Source: Hyphomicrobium album
GTDB lineage: Bacteria; Pseudomonadota; Alphaproteobacteria; Rhizobiales; Hyphomicrobiaceae
Direction: 5' to 3'
DNA: 64,000 nucleotides
Assembly (NCBI RefSeq): GCF_009708035.1
Contig: NZ_WMBQ01000001.1
Coordinates: forward strand, 1,736,001-1,800,000
Shown here in pieces: positions 23,362 through 36,100 of the stretch (the stretch's first letter is position 1; every line of letters starts with the position of its first letter). Under the pieces are notes generated by a model. That model saw only the letters and a program-made list of their open reading frames with translations, had not been told where the DNA came from and ran no database searches. The position numbers were made by a program, and so were the translations under genes.

Positions 23362-23870
23362 ATGGGTGAAGCAAAAAACCGCGCACGCTCAAAGAACTCG
23401 TGCTGGCTGACCTGGCGCGGGCGCAGCGGCTTATCCGGCGCATGGGCGATGAGATAGACCCGCAGTTCCGTATCGCCGCGCCGGGCGGCGATGTCTGGAT
23501 CGCGATGACGCTGACAGACGATGAAAGCGAGCGCGCAAACCGCCGGGCGCTGCTCTCGGACTTCATGGCCTGGAAGCTTGCGCCGGGCTTCGTGATGGCG
23601 GCAGAAATTGCCGAACCGGATGCGGTCTTCGCCATGGGTGTGAGCGTGAGCGACTTCGCGGCGGCCGTATCGCTCATTACGCGCGAGCCGCTTGCGTTCT
23701 CAGAGGCGGTCTGGATCGGACGCGATCAGGGGGGCGAGGATCTGCCCAGCCTGCTGCCGCGCGGCAGCAGAACGCTGTCGGGCGAGCGGCTCAAGGAACT
23801 TGATGAATGGTTCGGGCCGGCTGGCAGGTTTCCGGCGGTCAAGATTGCAGCGGAAAGTGAGGATAAATGA
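23362..23870 (+). CDS. Element protein with apparent -1 frameshift at A AAA AAC
   Basis: A good start (GCGAGG, then ATG 23362) opens MGEAKN but soon leaves the frame that is coding from 23400 on (LADLARAQRLIRRMGDEIDP... to the stop at 23870). The two join if the ribosome slips back one base at A AAA AAC (23373-23379), giving MGEAKKPRTLKELVLADLAR, or if one A was lost from a seven-A run. Without slipping, GTG 23400 would be the start, and it lacks a ribosome binding site. The body (VWIAMTLTDDESERANRRAL; DFMAWKLAPGFVMAAEIAEP) is soluble and not recognised. Confidence 0.6.
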
Positions 23871-23908
23871 TGCGTCCAACATTTTCCCAGCGTTCGGCAT
23901 AGCCCCAA

Positions 23909-24124
23909 CTACGGCCCCTGCTCAAAGGCTTGCGAACATTCAGCAAGTTGTGCTTCGAGGTCTTCCAAAGCGGTGATGATTTGGTTCGAAGTATCTCCAT
24001 CGAGGCGCGCCAACGGCCCTGCGGGCCGCAGTCTAACCGGTTTCAAATCGCCGTCTGGGCGGAAGTGAACTTTGAGCTCTGCAGTAACGCCGAAAGCGTC
24101 CGCCGACAGCCGCGCCGTTTCGCG
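23909..24124 (-). pseudogene. 3' remnant of an element gene, no start codon
   Basis: On the minus strand 71 codons read as sensible protein (LSADAFGVTAELKVHFRPDG, then LKPVRLRPAGPL, and NQIITALEDLEAQLAECSQA near the end) up to a TAG at 23909. The frame is closed by TAG at 24125-24127, and no ATG, GTG or well-placed TTG lies between. It looks like the tail of a broken gene. It lies 30 bp from the stop of the giant exoprotein gene and may mark the boundary of the mobile element. Confidence 0.5.
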
Positions 24125-24157
24125 CTACTTCACGCAAGCTCGTTGACCTGGCGGAAA

Positions 24158-27100
24158 CTACTGTTGTCCCCCTCGGCCAGCGACCTTGCGACGCTCGGCG
24201 ATCAGCTGACGCGCCTCGTCCGCCGTCATTTCGCCGGCACCTAGGACTTGGTATGCGCTATCGGGGTTCTGTCCGTGCTGGTCATCTGTCGCACCTTTGC
24301 GACCCGGTCGTTCCTTGTCTTTTGCAGGTTGATCGCCATCGGGTTGACCGGCATCGCCGCCGCCGTAGCCGATGACCTCGACGATGATGATCGAAGGCTG
24401 GTCAGTGGGTGTGGTCTGGGCTGGCGCGACAGCTTCCTTTACCGCTGCGCCGGAGGTGCTTGAAGCCTCGGTGAGACCGGAGATGTTGGGTGGCTGGATG
24501 GTCGGCACACCGGTCGTCATGCCGCCGACCGCGATGTTGGCGGCGTTGCGCACCTCGATCGCAGCAATGTTGAGGCTGCCGCTGACCCTGATCCCTGCAT
24601 CGCCCGCATCGACGATGCCTTCAAAGGCGATCAGGTCCGTTTTGCTGCGCGGCACCTCCGGAAGTGAACGCAGAACGGCCAGACCGCTGCCGGAGGCCGG
24701 CCCGTACGGTGTGATCGTGACATTGCCGTACGGATCGATTGAAACCGTCGGCGGCTGGATCGCAAGAACCGTTTTGGCGCCCCTCCCGGCATCGATATTG
24801 CCGGTTTTGGAGACGACCGTCAGGTCGCCGCCGCCAAGGGTGAACACACGTGATTGGTTCACCGAAATATCGTCGTTGGCATAAAGGTCGACATTGCCGC
24901 CGCGCTCCGTCACGACGCCGAAGCCAAGGGCATAGAGGGGATCGTTGGGCTTGGAATAGCCGGGGAAGTTCGCGGGCGGCGCGACAAGGCCGACCTGAAT
25001 CTGCCCGTGCGGAGCGAGGATCGTAATGTTCCCACCATCGCGCGTGCGCACGGTGCTGAGGCCGCCGAAGAAGCTGCCGCTCCCGGCAGTTCCTTTCAGG
25101 AAGGTGTCGATGACAGCGTACGCACGCTCGTAATTGGCGTAGGCTGCATTGAGCGCGCCAAGTGTGTCGATCGTGATCGTCCCCCCGACCACATAGTTGC
25201 CGCCTCCCTCCGCGCCGGTATGCTCGCGACCGGAATCGCGGATCAGTTCGAAGAAAATCCGGTTGAGCAGGATTTCCCGAGCCTCCTCCGGCAGGCTAAG
25301 AAGATAGGCATAGGCCTCCGCGCCAGAGCCGATGACCTTGCCATCGGCATCGAAGAGTTGGAGGGGCTCGGAGAAGGAATTGGTCGATGCCGGATCGGCG
25401 AATTGCGCCAGGAAGCTCGCATAGTCGGGCGAGACCAGGGGCCGGCCGAGGCCGGTCTCGATGGTGATGCTGGCGCCTTGATCCTGTAGCCGAGGATTGA
25501 GCAGATTGCCGAAGCTCTGAATGCCGGTGGTGGTGCCAAGATCGACGTTGCGTCCACTTTCGATGAGCAGATCGCCCGGGCCGCCGATCTGGATCGCCAC
25601 GGGTTTCACGAAGCTATTGCCACTATCGTCGGCGGGATAGATCAGGTCGCGGCCCACCACAATGGAGGTGACATCGGCGGCATTATTGTTCTGGCCGAGA
25701 AGGCGCAGATTGACCGCATCACGCCCGGCATAGATCCGTGCCGCCTTGGCAAGACTGACATAGAGAAGTGGGTCGTCACCGCTTTCGTAGGGCAGCGTGA
25801 GATCGCCGCCGAGCGCGATGATACGCGCCGGATTGTCATCGTCCGCATGCAGCCCCGCATGGCGGTTGATCACGACCGCCGGGTCCGGGGTGTTCGGATT
25901 GCTGCGGAGAAGCTGCCTGAACGTGTCCCCGCCGAGAACAGTATAGCCGCCGTCCTGTCCCGGCAGAAAATTCGCGCCGCCGCGATTGGACGACACCCCT
26001 CCCGTCCCTCCGCCGTTCAATCTGGAATACGCGGGCGCGAGCGTCGAGGTGGCCGCGTTGGTGCCGTTGACGGTCGTGGTGTAGGGCGCGAGCACGGCTG
26101 CGATATTGGCAAGCGTAGGCATCACGGCCGGATCGGCATCCGACAGCACGAAGCCGGCGTTCAGATTGATGGAGCCGCGGGCCAGGAGATCGACCGTGCC
26201 GGCCCGATCGGGGTAGGTGATGAATCTCTTGTTGTTCGTTATGTCGCCTTGCAGGGCAATGAGATGAAGCTGCGCCGGAAGAACACCCTGGTTGGTGTTC
26301 CAGGCGCCGCTGGACGGCGTGCCGACGTCCAGCGCGACATCCCGAACGGCTTGCAGCGTCACCGATCCCGTCGGAACCGAGGTAAGCAGCCCCGTCAGCA
26401 CCGTCTGCACGCCTGTCCATGTCCGCGCCTGGCCGGCAATGCCGGTAGGAGGCAGGTTGATCAAGTAACTGGCGTTCTGGATCAGCGAAAGGCCGGACAG
26501 AACCACGGGCTCGGTCTCATTCGGCTTTGAAAGTCTAGGTTGGACGAGTTGATCGGAAATGCTGATATCGCGTCCCGCCCGCACTGTGACCTCGCCGGTT
26601 GAGGTCTCGATCACCAGCGGGATCGTTTTTGCCTCGAGCGCTCCGCAGCCCGAGAGACAGAGGTCGCGCACCGAGTCACCGGCTTCGAGCAGCGTGGCGC
26701 CATTCTGGGCATAGGTATAGACACCGGCGATGTTCCCGCCGGCTTTGACCGCAATATTGCCACCGCCCTGCACATAGAGGCCGGCTTGCGTCAGCGGATT
26801 ATAGGCGCTCGCGACCAGCTTGGGTCCGGCATCGCGGGCATTGGTCGGAGCGACGAACTGGACTCTGGAGATATTGCCGCCCGCCGTGACCGCAATATTG
26901 CCGCCGCCGAAGGAGCCGATCGTGTTCTCGAGGAACGGAAACCACGTGTACCAGCCCAATTGGTAGAAGCCCGGCGTGACCCTGTTCGACGCAGTGGGCG
27001 TGAACAATGAATAATAGGTCTGTCCGCTGGTCGCGGAATTCATCCAGGCATCGGTCGCGTAGAGGGCACTGAACCCGCCCATATCGCCGTCCCCGTTCAG

Positions 27101-30100
27101 CCAATTCTGCAATTTGAGCTGGCTGCCGAGCGCCGTCATGGAGTAGGGCAGCTTTTGGTGTTCTCCGAGATTCCCTGTGGCGGTAAAATTGCCGTTCATA
27201 TCGCCCGTGAGGTCACGGCCGACCGTCACGGTGACGTCGCCACCATGGGTTGGGAACGTGGATGGCGGGAGCGTGTCGGTCCGCGCGGGCGCCGTCGACG
27301 CGACCCTCAGGATGCCGGAATATTGCGTGAAGCCGGCAAGGGGCTGGGTGCTCGTCCCATTCACATTATAGCCGGTGCCCGCGGTGTAGATCAGAGACCG
27401 CGGGCTTTGCAGAATGAGATCCTTGGCGGTGGCGATGCCGATCTCACCGGTGCCGGTCCTGATGAAGGATGCGATATCGGTGTAGTTGGCAAGGGTCGAG
27501 TTATTCTGCCCGCCATTCGCGTCATGCCCGCCATAGAGATAGAGCGGGTTGGCTGTAACCGCATAAGTAGCGTTCCCAAAGTTTGCGGTCTCGTCCGCTT
27601 CGCCGGCAATGCCCGCGACCGTCAGCGTGCCCGCTTCCGCGTTGCGGTCGACTGCAAGGGCATTGGCCGCCGCGATATCGGCGCCCGCGGCCAGGAAATA
27701 GCGCGCTGAATTGGCGCCAAGCCCGCCGGACAGGCCGTTATAGGCGCCGGGCGCGGCCGGATCGAAGATCGCCGCCAAGCCCGAGGCGCCGCTGCCAGGA
27801 CGCTTCGTGAAGCTCGCAAGCCCACCCGTATACTGCGAGAAGCCGTCGCTCAGCGTCCCGAGGATCGCCGTCGACCCACCCGTATAGGTGCCGAAATTCA
27901 GGTTTCCGGCGGCGCGGATCGCGAGCACGATGGGCTGGTCATATTGGCCGAAATGCCCGCTCAGCGACTGCGTCTCGCCCCTGCTGGCCACATTGAGGAC
28001 GCTGGTGGCAAAGTCCGATCCCGACAGATCGATGCCGTTGGGATTGATCGCGTCGCCCTCAATGGTGATTTCGCCGCTGTTTTTGATGACGATCCCGGCC
28101 CTGACATTGACCAGCACGCGACTGGTGGCATTGCTGGAAAGGCCGTCGCTGAGAACGGCATTGGCATTGACGATCGTGGCGACGCCGTCGTCACCGATCC
28201 CGCCCAGTGCGCTCCACACCGCTGCGCCATCGCCACCGTCCCCGCCCGTCACCCCCATGAAGGTGTTGGCATCTGTGAGGTACGTCCCAAAGCTGGTGGG
28301 CGTCACCACAAGTGATGGTGTGTCGTAGCTATAGGTCTTGTTGCCGACGACGACGATGCCGTCCCAGGCGCTCTCTCCATGCACGCCGTTGAGGAAATCC
28401 GCGAAGCTGCCTCCATTGGTGGAGAGCGCCACGCCGGTCCCCGCCGTGTCCCGCGTCGTCGCGAAGGCGACCTGCCCGCCGAGAATCGGGCCCGAGACCC
28501 CGGTGTTCTGCGCGTCGGCCCCCACGTCGATCGTCGCACCGACACTGAGGTTCAACGTGCCCTGTTGGTTCCCCGCCTGCGAGGCGGCCAAGAGAATCTG
28601 CCCGCCTTTGCCATTGGCGTCGGCAACGGCGCCATGGGCGTTGAGACGGGCGCTCGCTTCGAGCGTCAAATCGTGCGCGGCCCAGAGATTGATCTTGCCC
28701 CCGGTCGCACCGGACGCATCGATCATTCCAGACACATCGATATTGCCCGTATCGGTGCTCACGGTGAGGCTGCGCGCACGGCTCAAGCCGGCCATCGTGA
28801 TATTGCCGATGCGGGCCCGAATATCCCAGCTCTTGGAGAAGCCGCCCGCGACGAGGACGGCGGCCAAGGCATCGTAGTCCGCCAGGCTCCTCGTATCGAG
28901 CGCAAACGATCCGGAGCTATCTGTATCGAGCCCCTCGCCGTGGAGCGTTCCCGTCGCGATGCTGACGCCGCCCACGGGCGCCGTGAGGATGATCGTACCG
29001 GCGGCGGTCTTGTTGACCGCGCCGGCCGTGGCGAGGTCGCTGACATCGAGGCGCGCTCCGGATTGGATAGCGATGGCGCCCGAGGTACTCGAAAGCTTGA
29101 CGGTCCCTCCGCCGATCGTTGCGAGCACGTCCGCGAACTGCACAGCCCGGCCGCCGACATCGATCGCGCCATGGCTGCCGACCGTGATATCGCCGCCATT
29201 GGCGGTGAGGCTGAAGACGCCTCCCGGGAGGGCAACGGTGGTGTCGACGAGCGTCGATCCACCCTGGATGGTCAGGCTGCTGGCGAGCAAAGCGCTGGGC
29301 AGAGAGGGTGCCGTGCCGCCACTGTTGATGAGCGAAACCGCATAATAAGAGGACGGGCTGTTCGGATCGCTCGCAGTGGTTATCGTGTAGGAGGCCGCGT
29401 TAAATTTCGGCACGCCAGCGACCGTCTTGACCGTCCCCCCGGTGATGCGAGGTGCATCGAGCGTCAGAGGGGCCTGCACCGAGAGCGAGCCATCGCTCGT
29501 AGCAACAATCTGGCCCCTGCTTTTGAGATTGACGGCGGAGAATCCGGCCAGGACGAAGTTGCCCGCACCAAGCGAGATTTGCGCATTATTGAGGCCGGAC
29601 CCGCCGACATCGTCGGCAACGATCTGCAGGCTCGAGCCGGCAATGGATCCCGTGACTGGTGCGATGCCGCCAAAGGAATTCTGCAAAGTCACCTGCTCGG
29701 CGGTGAACAGAGCAGTGCCCGAGGCGCCTTTGTTGAGCAGGCCCGCGGCATCAAAGGTCAGGCTCTTGAGGACCGTCTGCCCTGCGGCGTCGCGAACCCC
29801 AAGGGATAGGCTGCCATAGAGATCGATCGTGCTGGTGCTGGTCAGCCGCAATTCACTCACCCTGGCGAGGGCGTTGAGCGCTGCCTGATCGAGCGCCAGG
29901 CCGTGGAGGCTTGGGTTTCCGGTCCCAAGACTTATCAGCGAAGCCTTGAGCTCGGCAGCCTTTGCGGAGACCGTCACCCCGGCGCCGAGCTTGCTCGACT
30001 GGCTGGCGAAGACGGTCAACGAATTATCCGAGATGAGCTGTGCCCCCGCGCCGATGTCGACCGAGCCCGCGATCGCGTAGCCAGTCAGCGCGAAATCGCC

Positions 30101-33100
30101 GGCCCGAAGAACGCCCTGATCATCGCGCGGCGAGACGCTGACGGTGCCGGTCGGCAGGCCCGCATAGTCGGGCGAGCCGCCGACGGTGGTGACCAAGCCG
30201 GCCCCGGACAGCCGGACATAGCCGATCTCATTGGCCGCCACGGCCCTGTAATAGGCTTCGACCTCGTTTCCGAGGTAAGTGAATGAATTCAGCTTGGGTG
30301 CGACGGGGGTCGCCGAAGACAGAATGTAGGTCGTGGTTCCACCCGGGGCAACGGATCCCGAGGCCACGATCACGGCATTGGGCGCGATGACGACTTGGCC
30401 GGTGCCCGCCACGGGTTTGGCCAGCTTGAGAATGCTCTCAGGGTTGTTGATGGATGTGACGGCGTCGATCGCGACACGCGGCGTCGCGATGAGCTGGATA
30501 TCCGGCAGGCTCAGCGGATCGCTTGCATTGTTCGCCACGACGACCTGGCTCGCCTTGGCGCTGAAATGAAGCCCATCACTTGCAAATGAGCGCGCTCCGC
30601 CCAAGAGAAGACTTTCGACCCCGAGATTGTTCAGGTCACCGGCCGACAGCACAATCGGGTTCCAGTCATCCGGATCGCCCTGCGGTTTATAGGTCTGCAG
30701 GGCCGTCAGACGGGCGCTGGCGCTCATGGCGTCGAGTGCGCTGCGGGTCGCAGCGTCGACGACGAGCATTTGGTTGGCGCTTATGTCCGCGAGCCCTCCG
30801 AGCCCACCCGCACCGGGCATGAAACGGCCGGTACCGCTAAAGTCGAGGCTTCGCGTTGCCGCGATCGAAATCTGGGCGCCATCGCGCGGGAGTCGTGGCA
30901 CCGAGGCGTCCTTCTCCGCCGCTCGCGCAGGAAAGAACGTATTTGCGTAGCTGTCGGCGATCTCTGTGTATTGCCGGGCGACCGCACCGGACATGACCTT
31001 GAAGACCGACCAATGCTCGTCCCTGGCGCTTGTCCCTGGCGCGGCGAAATAGCCCGAAGTGACTGCCGAGCCGTCGCTCAGGACCACGGTCCCAATCGGT
31101 GCCTGAGTAGTGGCCAGCGTCGCGGCGCCGGGCGCGGTCTGCACGGTGACGCGGAAGGCGCCGGGAAGCTGCGCATACTGGCCCGGCAGCAGAGTGTAGA
31201 AGCCCGCGGGCAATCCGGGCACGCCGTTCAGATAGACCTGTTTGCCTGCCGAAGGCCCGGCTCCGCCCAACGCCGGATCGTAAGGAGCGATGCCACTATA
31301 GCCGGGAAGCACCGCGTAGCTGTTGGGATCGGCGAAGATGTTCCTGGAGCCCCCGACGCCCGAGATGAACTCGCCGGCATAGAGATCGCCGCCTCCCGCG
31401 CCGTCCAGCACGGCGTTCTCCGCAACGGAAGTATCCTTCGCATTGAGTGTGATCAGTTTGGTGGGCGGCGCTGTGATCGCGTGCGGCAGGTTCGGATCGC
31501 CGGTCGCGTTGTAATACCAAGCCGTGCCGTTGTTGGTATAGCCATAGGGCGTGATTAGTCCCTCGGCCGAGACCGAGGTTAGACTGCCGGCGCCGAGCGC
31601 GATGGTGTCCGTCCCCTGACCCGTGATCGTCCAGACCTCGCCCTGAACCGGAGAGTACGGCCCTGCCACGGTGCTTACGCTGACCACAAGCCCCGTTTCC
31701 GCCAAAGACCCGACGACGCCCGTCAGCGTTACGCTGCCACTTTGGTTCCTAACGGTGACGCTCTGTCCCGGGACGAATCTGCGTCCGGTCGTCTGAAACT
31801 CCCAAAGCCCAGCCACACCCAGCGTACTGGGGGTTCCTGGGAGGTTACTCCGCAGGGTGCCCGTGTCCGTTTGGTCCGGCGCGCCGAGATTGATCGTGCC
31901 GGTCGGCGCGCGCAGAGTGCCCGAGTGATCGATCACTGGCGCAAAGACGTTCAGCACTCCGCCCGCCGAGAGAGGCACCTGCGGCGGAGCGCCATTGGCC
32001 GCGAGGCTGATCACCGTCGCGGAATTGAGTGCGTAGGTGGAGCCGGTCGTGGGATAGATCTGACCGGCCTTGATGCGAAGCTCCTGGGCGGAGAAGAGCG
32101 CGCCGCTAAGCCGTGTCGGATCGACTTGGCCGCCGGACGATAAGCTGGGGCGGCCGGTCAATCGAAGATCTCTGGCGATATCGAACAGAGTGACCGCCGC
32201 GCCCTGCACGGCGAGATCGCCGACGAGATCCGCGTTGTTCGCGGCGATAGTCAAGCTTCCGGTTCCCGCGCCCGGAAGCGCGAGGCCCTCGTTGTTCTGC
32301 CAGCGGAAATAGTTCGCGCTTAAGCGCTCCGTCCGGCCGTCGGGAACGATGATCGTGGTCGCATTGATGATCAGCTGATCGGCAAGCGCGAGGGATACGT
32401 CGGCCTCCGGGGAGAATGTGACGTAACCCTCCGCCGTGCCGATCACCCGATCTGGGGATGGCGAAGCGGCGGTCAGGCTGAGCGAATGGAAGCCGCCTTG
32501 CGCGACCATCTCGGTCGAAACCGGAATGACGGCGTTGACCAGGCTGGCCGTGTTCGCAGCACCGGGCAGAATGTGGCTGTCACCGACAGTCGGCTGAAGA
32601 ACGATGTTCGTGGCTTCGATCGCCGGCCAATAGCCAGTCGGGGTCGCAACGCCGGCCTCATCGACCTTGCCGCCATGCGCGGCAAGCGTGATGCTCAAGC
32701 TGCCGCCCGCTGATCCCGCGCCGCCGGCGTTGCCCAAGAGCGTGCCTTCGAGCGCCGCGCCCAGCACGGCCGAAATCGAAATCGCGCCACCGGCGCTCGA
32801 AACAGGAAACGTCTCGGCCTGCGTCGCGGCGTCTGTGAACGGCGGGCGGCCGGGCTCGAATGAGCCGGCGGCGCGTAGCGTGGACTGACCGGCCGTCCCC
32901 GACACGTCGATGACCGACCCTGCGGCCAGAACAATATCGCCGCCGCTGACCGTCACCTGGCCACCAGCCAGGACGTCGCTAAAGATCGTGCCGTCGCTCT
33001 GTGGCACGGCGATCTGAGTACCGGCGGCCAACAGCTTCCCGGTGCCCGTCAGCCACACGCCCTCGCCCCTGAGAGGAACCGGAGCGCCGGACGCATCCGG

Positions 33101-36100
33101 TTGGATCGACTTGTAGGTCCCCCCGCCAAGCGCAATGGCTCCGCCCGGTGCGGAGACGATGCCGCTCACGATCGCGATTTGATCTCCGGTCAGCTTGATC
33201 GAGCCCTTGGCGTCGGTTTCGATCCTGCCGGCGATGTTGAGCGCATAGGTGCTCGCATCGATCGCGCTTTGATAGCTGCTCGTGCCCGGAATACCCCTAT
33301 TCCAGAGATCACCCGTCGACCGCAAAGCGATGGACGCAGCCTGGCGTAGACCGGCCGGCAATATAATCGGCGTTGCGAGACCGCGGATCGAGGTCGCCGA
33401 AGCGGCAGTCGGATCTGAGATCAAGAGCGAGGCAACCGTGGGCGTCAGATCAACATCGGACGGAAGGTTTATTCCCGCGGCCGTCAGGCTCGTGGCGGAA
33501 AATCCGCCCGAAGAGAAGAAATCGGTCGAGACGGCAAGCGGCGTGTAGGGGTTGCCAAACGCATCGGTGGTCGGCGTTGCTTGCTCCATCAGCGCGCCAC
33601 CCATCTGGCTCGCCGCTTTGATCGTGGCAACGGACGACGTTGTGAGGCTAAGCGTCCCGCCCTTGCTGGTTCCGGTGCCATAGCCGAGGAGCTGGCCGGG
33701 TTTCAGCCCGCCCTCGAAGTTCACATAGCCACGAGGAACCATAATCGGGGGATTGGACCCTCGCGTGCCGGGCAAGAGGTCCGTCGCCAGGGTCAACGCT
33801 CCGCCTTTCCCGGTCGTGACCTTCCCCGAAGCGGACACATAAGCGCCACCGGAAACATCCAGGATGCTCCCCTCGCCCAGATTGATATCACCGTTTGAGC
33901 TGAGCGAAATCGTTCCGCCGTCAACGGCAATGGATGTGCTCCACAGCTCGCTTCGGTCGTTCGTCCAGAGGCCGGCGACACTCACGGTGACACCGGGCCC
34001 GATCGTCACGAGGCTCGAGCGTGGACTGCGGGTTCCGTTGAGGTTGTTTTCGACGGTGGATCTGAGCGTGAAACCGCCGGTGAGCTTGATCGTCCCGCCG
34101 GGCACAGTGATCGAACTTTGGATATCGACAGTGTTCGCCGTCGCCGAGAAGCTTCCTCCGGCCTGGAGCGCAACCGGGTTACCCGCCGCAAGCACAACCT
34201 CGTCATTGGCCGCAAGCGTGACGCTGGCAAATCCCGAATTGAGCCATGACGCCGGCAGATAGACCGAGTTGACCGACGCCGAGTGCGCGCTGAAGAGCGT
34301 GTTGAGATCGGTGTCGAGATCGAAGCCTGCCGCCCAATCTGCCGCAATCCTGGTTGCGGCTTCCGACACGACCATCCGATCGGTGCTGTAGGAGCTCGCG
34401 TCTATATCGAGATAAAGAGGCGGAGGGCTGAGAAAAGCGGCGCCCTGAACGACCAGGGCGCCGCCTCGGGGCGCGCTTGCCGGCGTGCGCTGCTTTTCTC
34501 CGTGTACGATGGAGGAGCGAATCTCTCCGCCCAGGACCGCCGAAGCAACCTGCAAGGTCAGACTGCCCCCCGCCCCGCCCTGGATATAACCCGGATCGGT
34601 GTAGCCGGTTGGCGCGGATCCGAGCGGCATGTGGTAGGTCTGGGTGACACCCCAGCGGGCGTGGTGCCGCGTCCAGCCGTCGTCAACGATACCGATATAG
34701 CGGCGATCCGGCGTGGCGTCCGCCGAGCTCACTGAGATGATCCGCCCATCGGCCGTGATCACCTGGGAGACGCGCACGAAGCCCGGCGTGTAGGTGAGAT
34801 AACCGCCCGAAACGTCGATAATCGAGCCTTGGGCTTGAACGAGATTCGCTGCCCCGTTTGCGCTCGATATGGAGATGGGCGCACCGTTCATCATCCGCTC
34901 TTCGAGCGATCGTTCGGTCAGCCCGACCCAGCCGCTCGCATCGGCAAGCGGCGTACCCTGCCAGGTCGTCCCGTCGGCATTCGTTCCCGACGCGCTCGCA
35001 TCGACATAGATCGTCCGCTGATAGAGTAGCCCATCCTTGACCACCGGAGAATCGCGCAGTTCGTTGGAGCGCAGCTCGACCTTGACCGAATTGCGCGAGG
35101 CGCTGGCAACCGCGCCCGTCGTACCCGCCGCATCCAGCAAGCTTCCGGCTTCGAGGAAAACCTGACCGACGGTGGTCAGATTGGTGCCCGTGGCGGTGAT
35201 CGTGATTCCACCAGGACGACTGTTCGCATTCCTCACATCGTACCCACGCAGCTGGACGATGCCCTTGATGTCGACATCCGTGCCGCTGAGCGTGATGCTT
35301 GAATTGGCGATCGCCTGTGTATCGGTGATCAGCGATTGATCATTCGCGTCGGGGACGATTTGAACGAGGCTTGGCTGGGGGGCAACACCAAAAGCGGCGA
35401 AGAGCGGGTTGTCGTTCGGCCCTCCTAGCACCAGCCGGCCGTTTTCGGCCCGCACAAGGATTGAGCCGTTCTTCGTCGTCGAGGTAGTCGCGGTCAAGAC
35501 ACCGTTCTGAGCGACCGCGCCGCCGATGATTGTGATGTTGCCCTCGGCGGCGGATATCCAGCCATTGTTGACAACCGAGCCGGGCGTTACGGAGCTATAG
35601 TAACCGTTATCGACATTGGGGTTCTGACTACTGATGTTCTGTTGGACGACAAATCCCCGCGTGTAGGTGTCGCCGGCCGCCAACATGACATCGCTGCCAC
35701 CCAAAAGAAGTGCCTGTCCCTGCGGCGTGCTGATGATACCGTCATTCCGAACGGATGAAGCGAGCAGCACCACAGTGCCATTCGAGGCCGTGATCTCGGC
35801 GCCTGCAACGACGCTCACAGCACCGGCGGAATAGGTGTTTTGGTTGACATCGACGCTGTGGAAAGAAGGGGTGCCATCGATCGATAGGATCCCCTTGCCG
35901 GTCAGGAACTTGGATTTCGTGGGATCAGTCGCGTATGTGTCGTTCAAATTGAGCGACGATGCGATGAGGGTGTGGACGTTAATTTGGCTCGATCCGCCGA
36001 AGATGATGCCGTTCTTGTTGATGACGTAGACTTGCCCTTCCGCCCTCATCGAGCCGAGGATGCTGCTCGGCGCCGTGCTCGCGTCGGTCAGTACGTTGAG

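Noticed and set aside
22583-23410. 275-codon plus-strand frame overlapping two other genes
   Set aside because: The translation is an Arg/Ser-rich low-complexity string that runs across the intergenic region. The frames at 21949-22791 (+) and 22825-23196 (-) look like real proteins.
28379-29809. Plus-strand open frames of several hundred codons opposite the giant exoprotein gene
   Set aside because: They are Arg/Ala/Gly-rich antisense shadows. The minus-strand frame is continuous over 12.5 kb, with a clear secretion domain.
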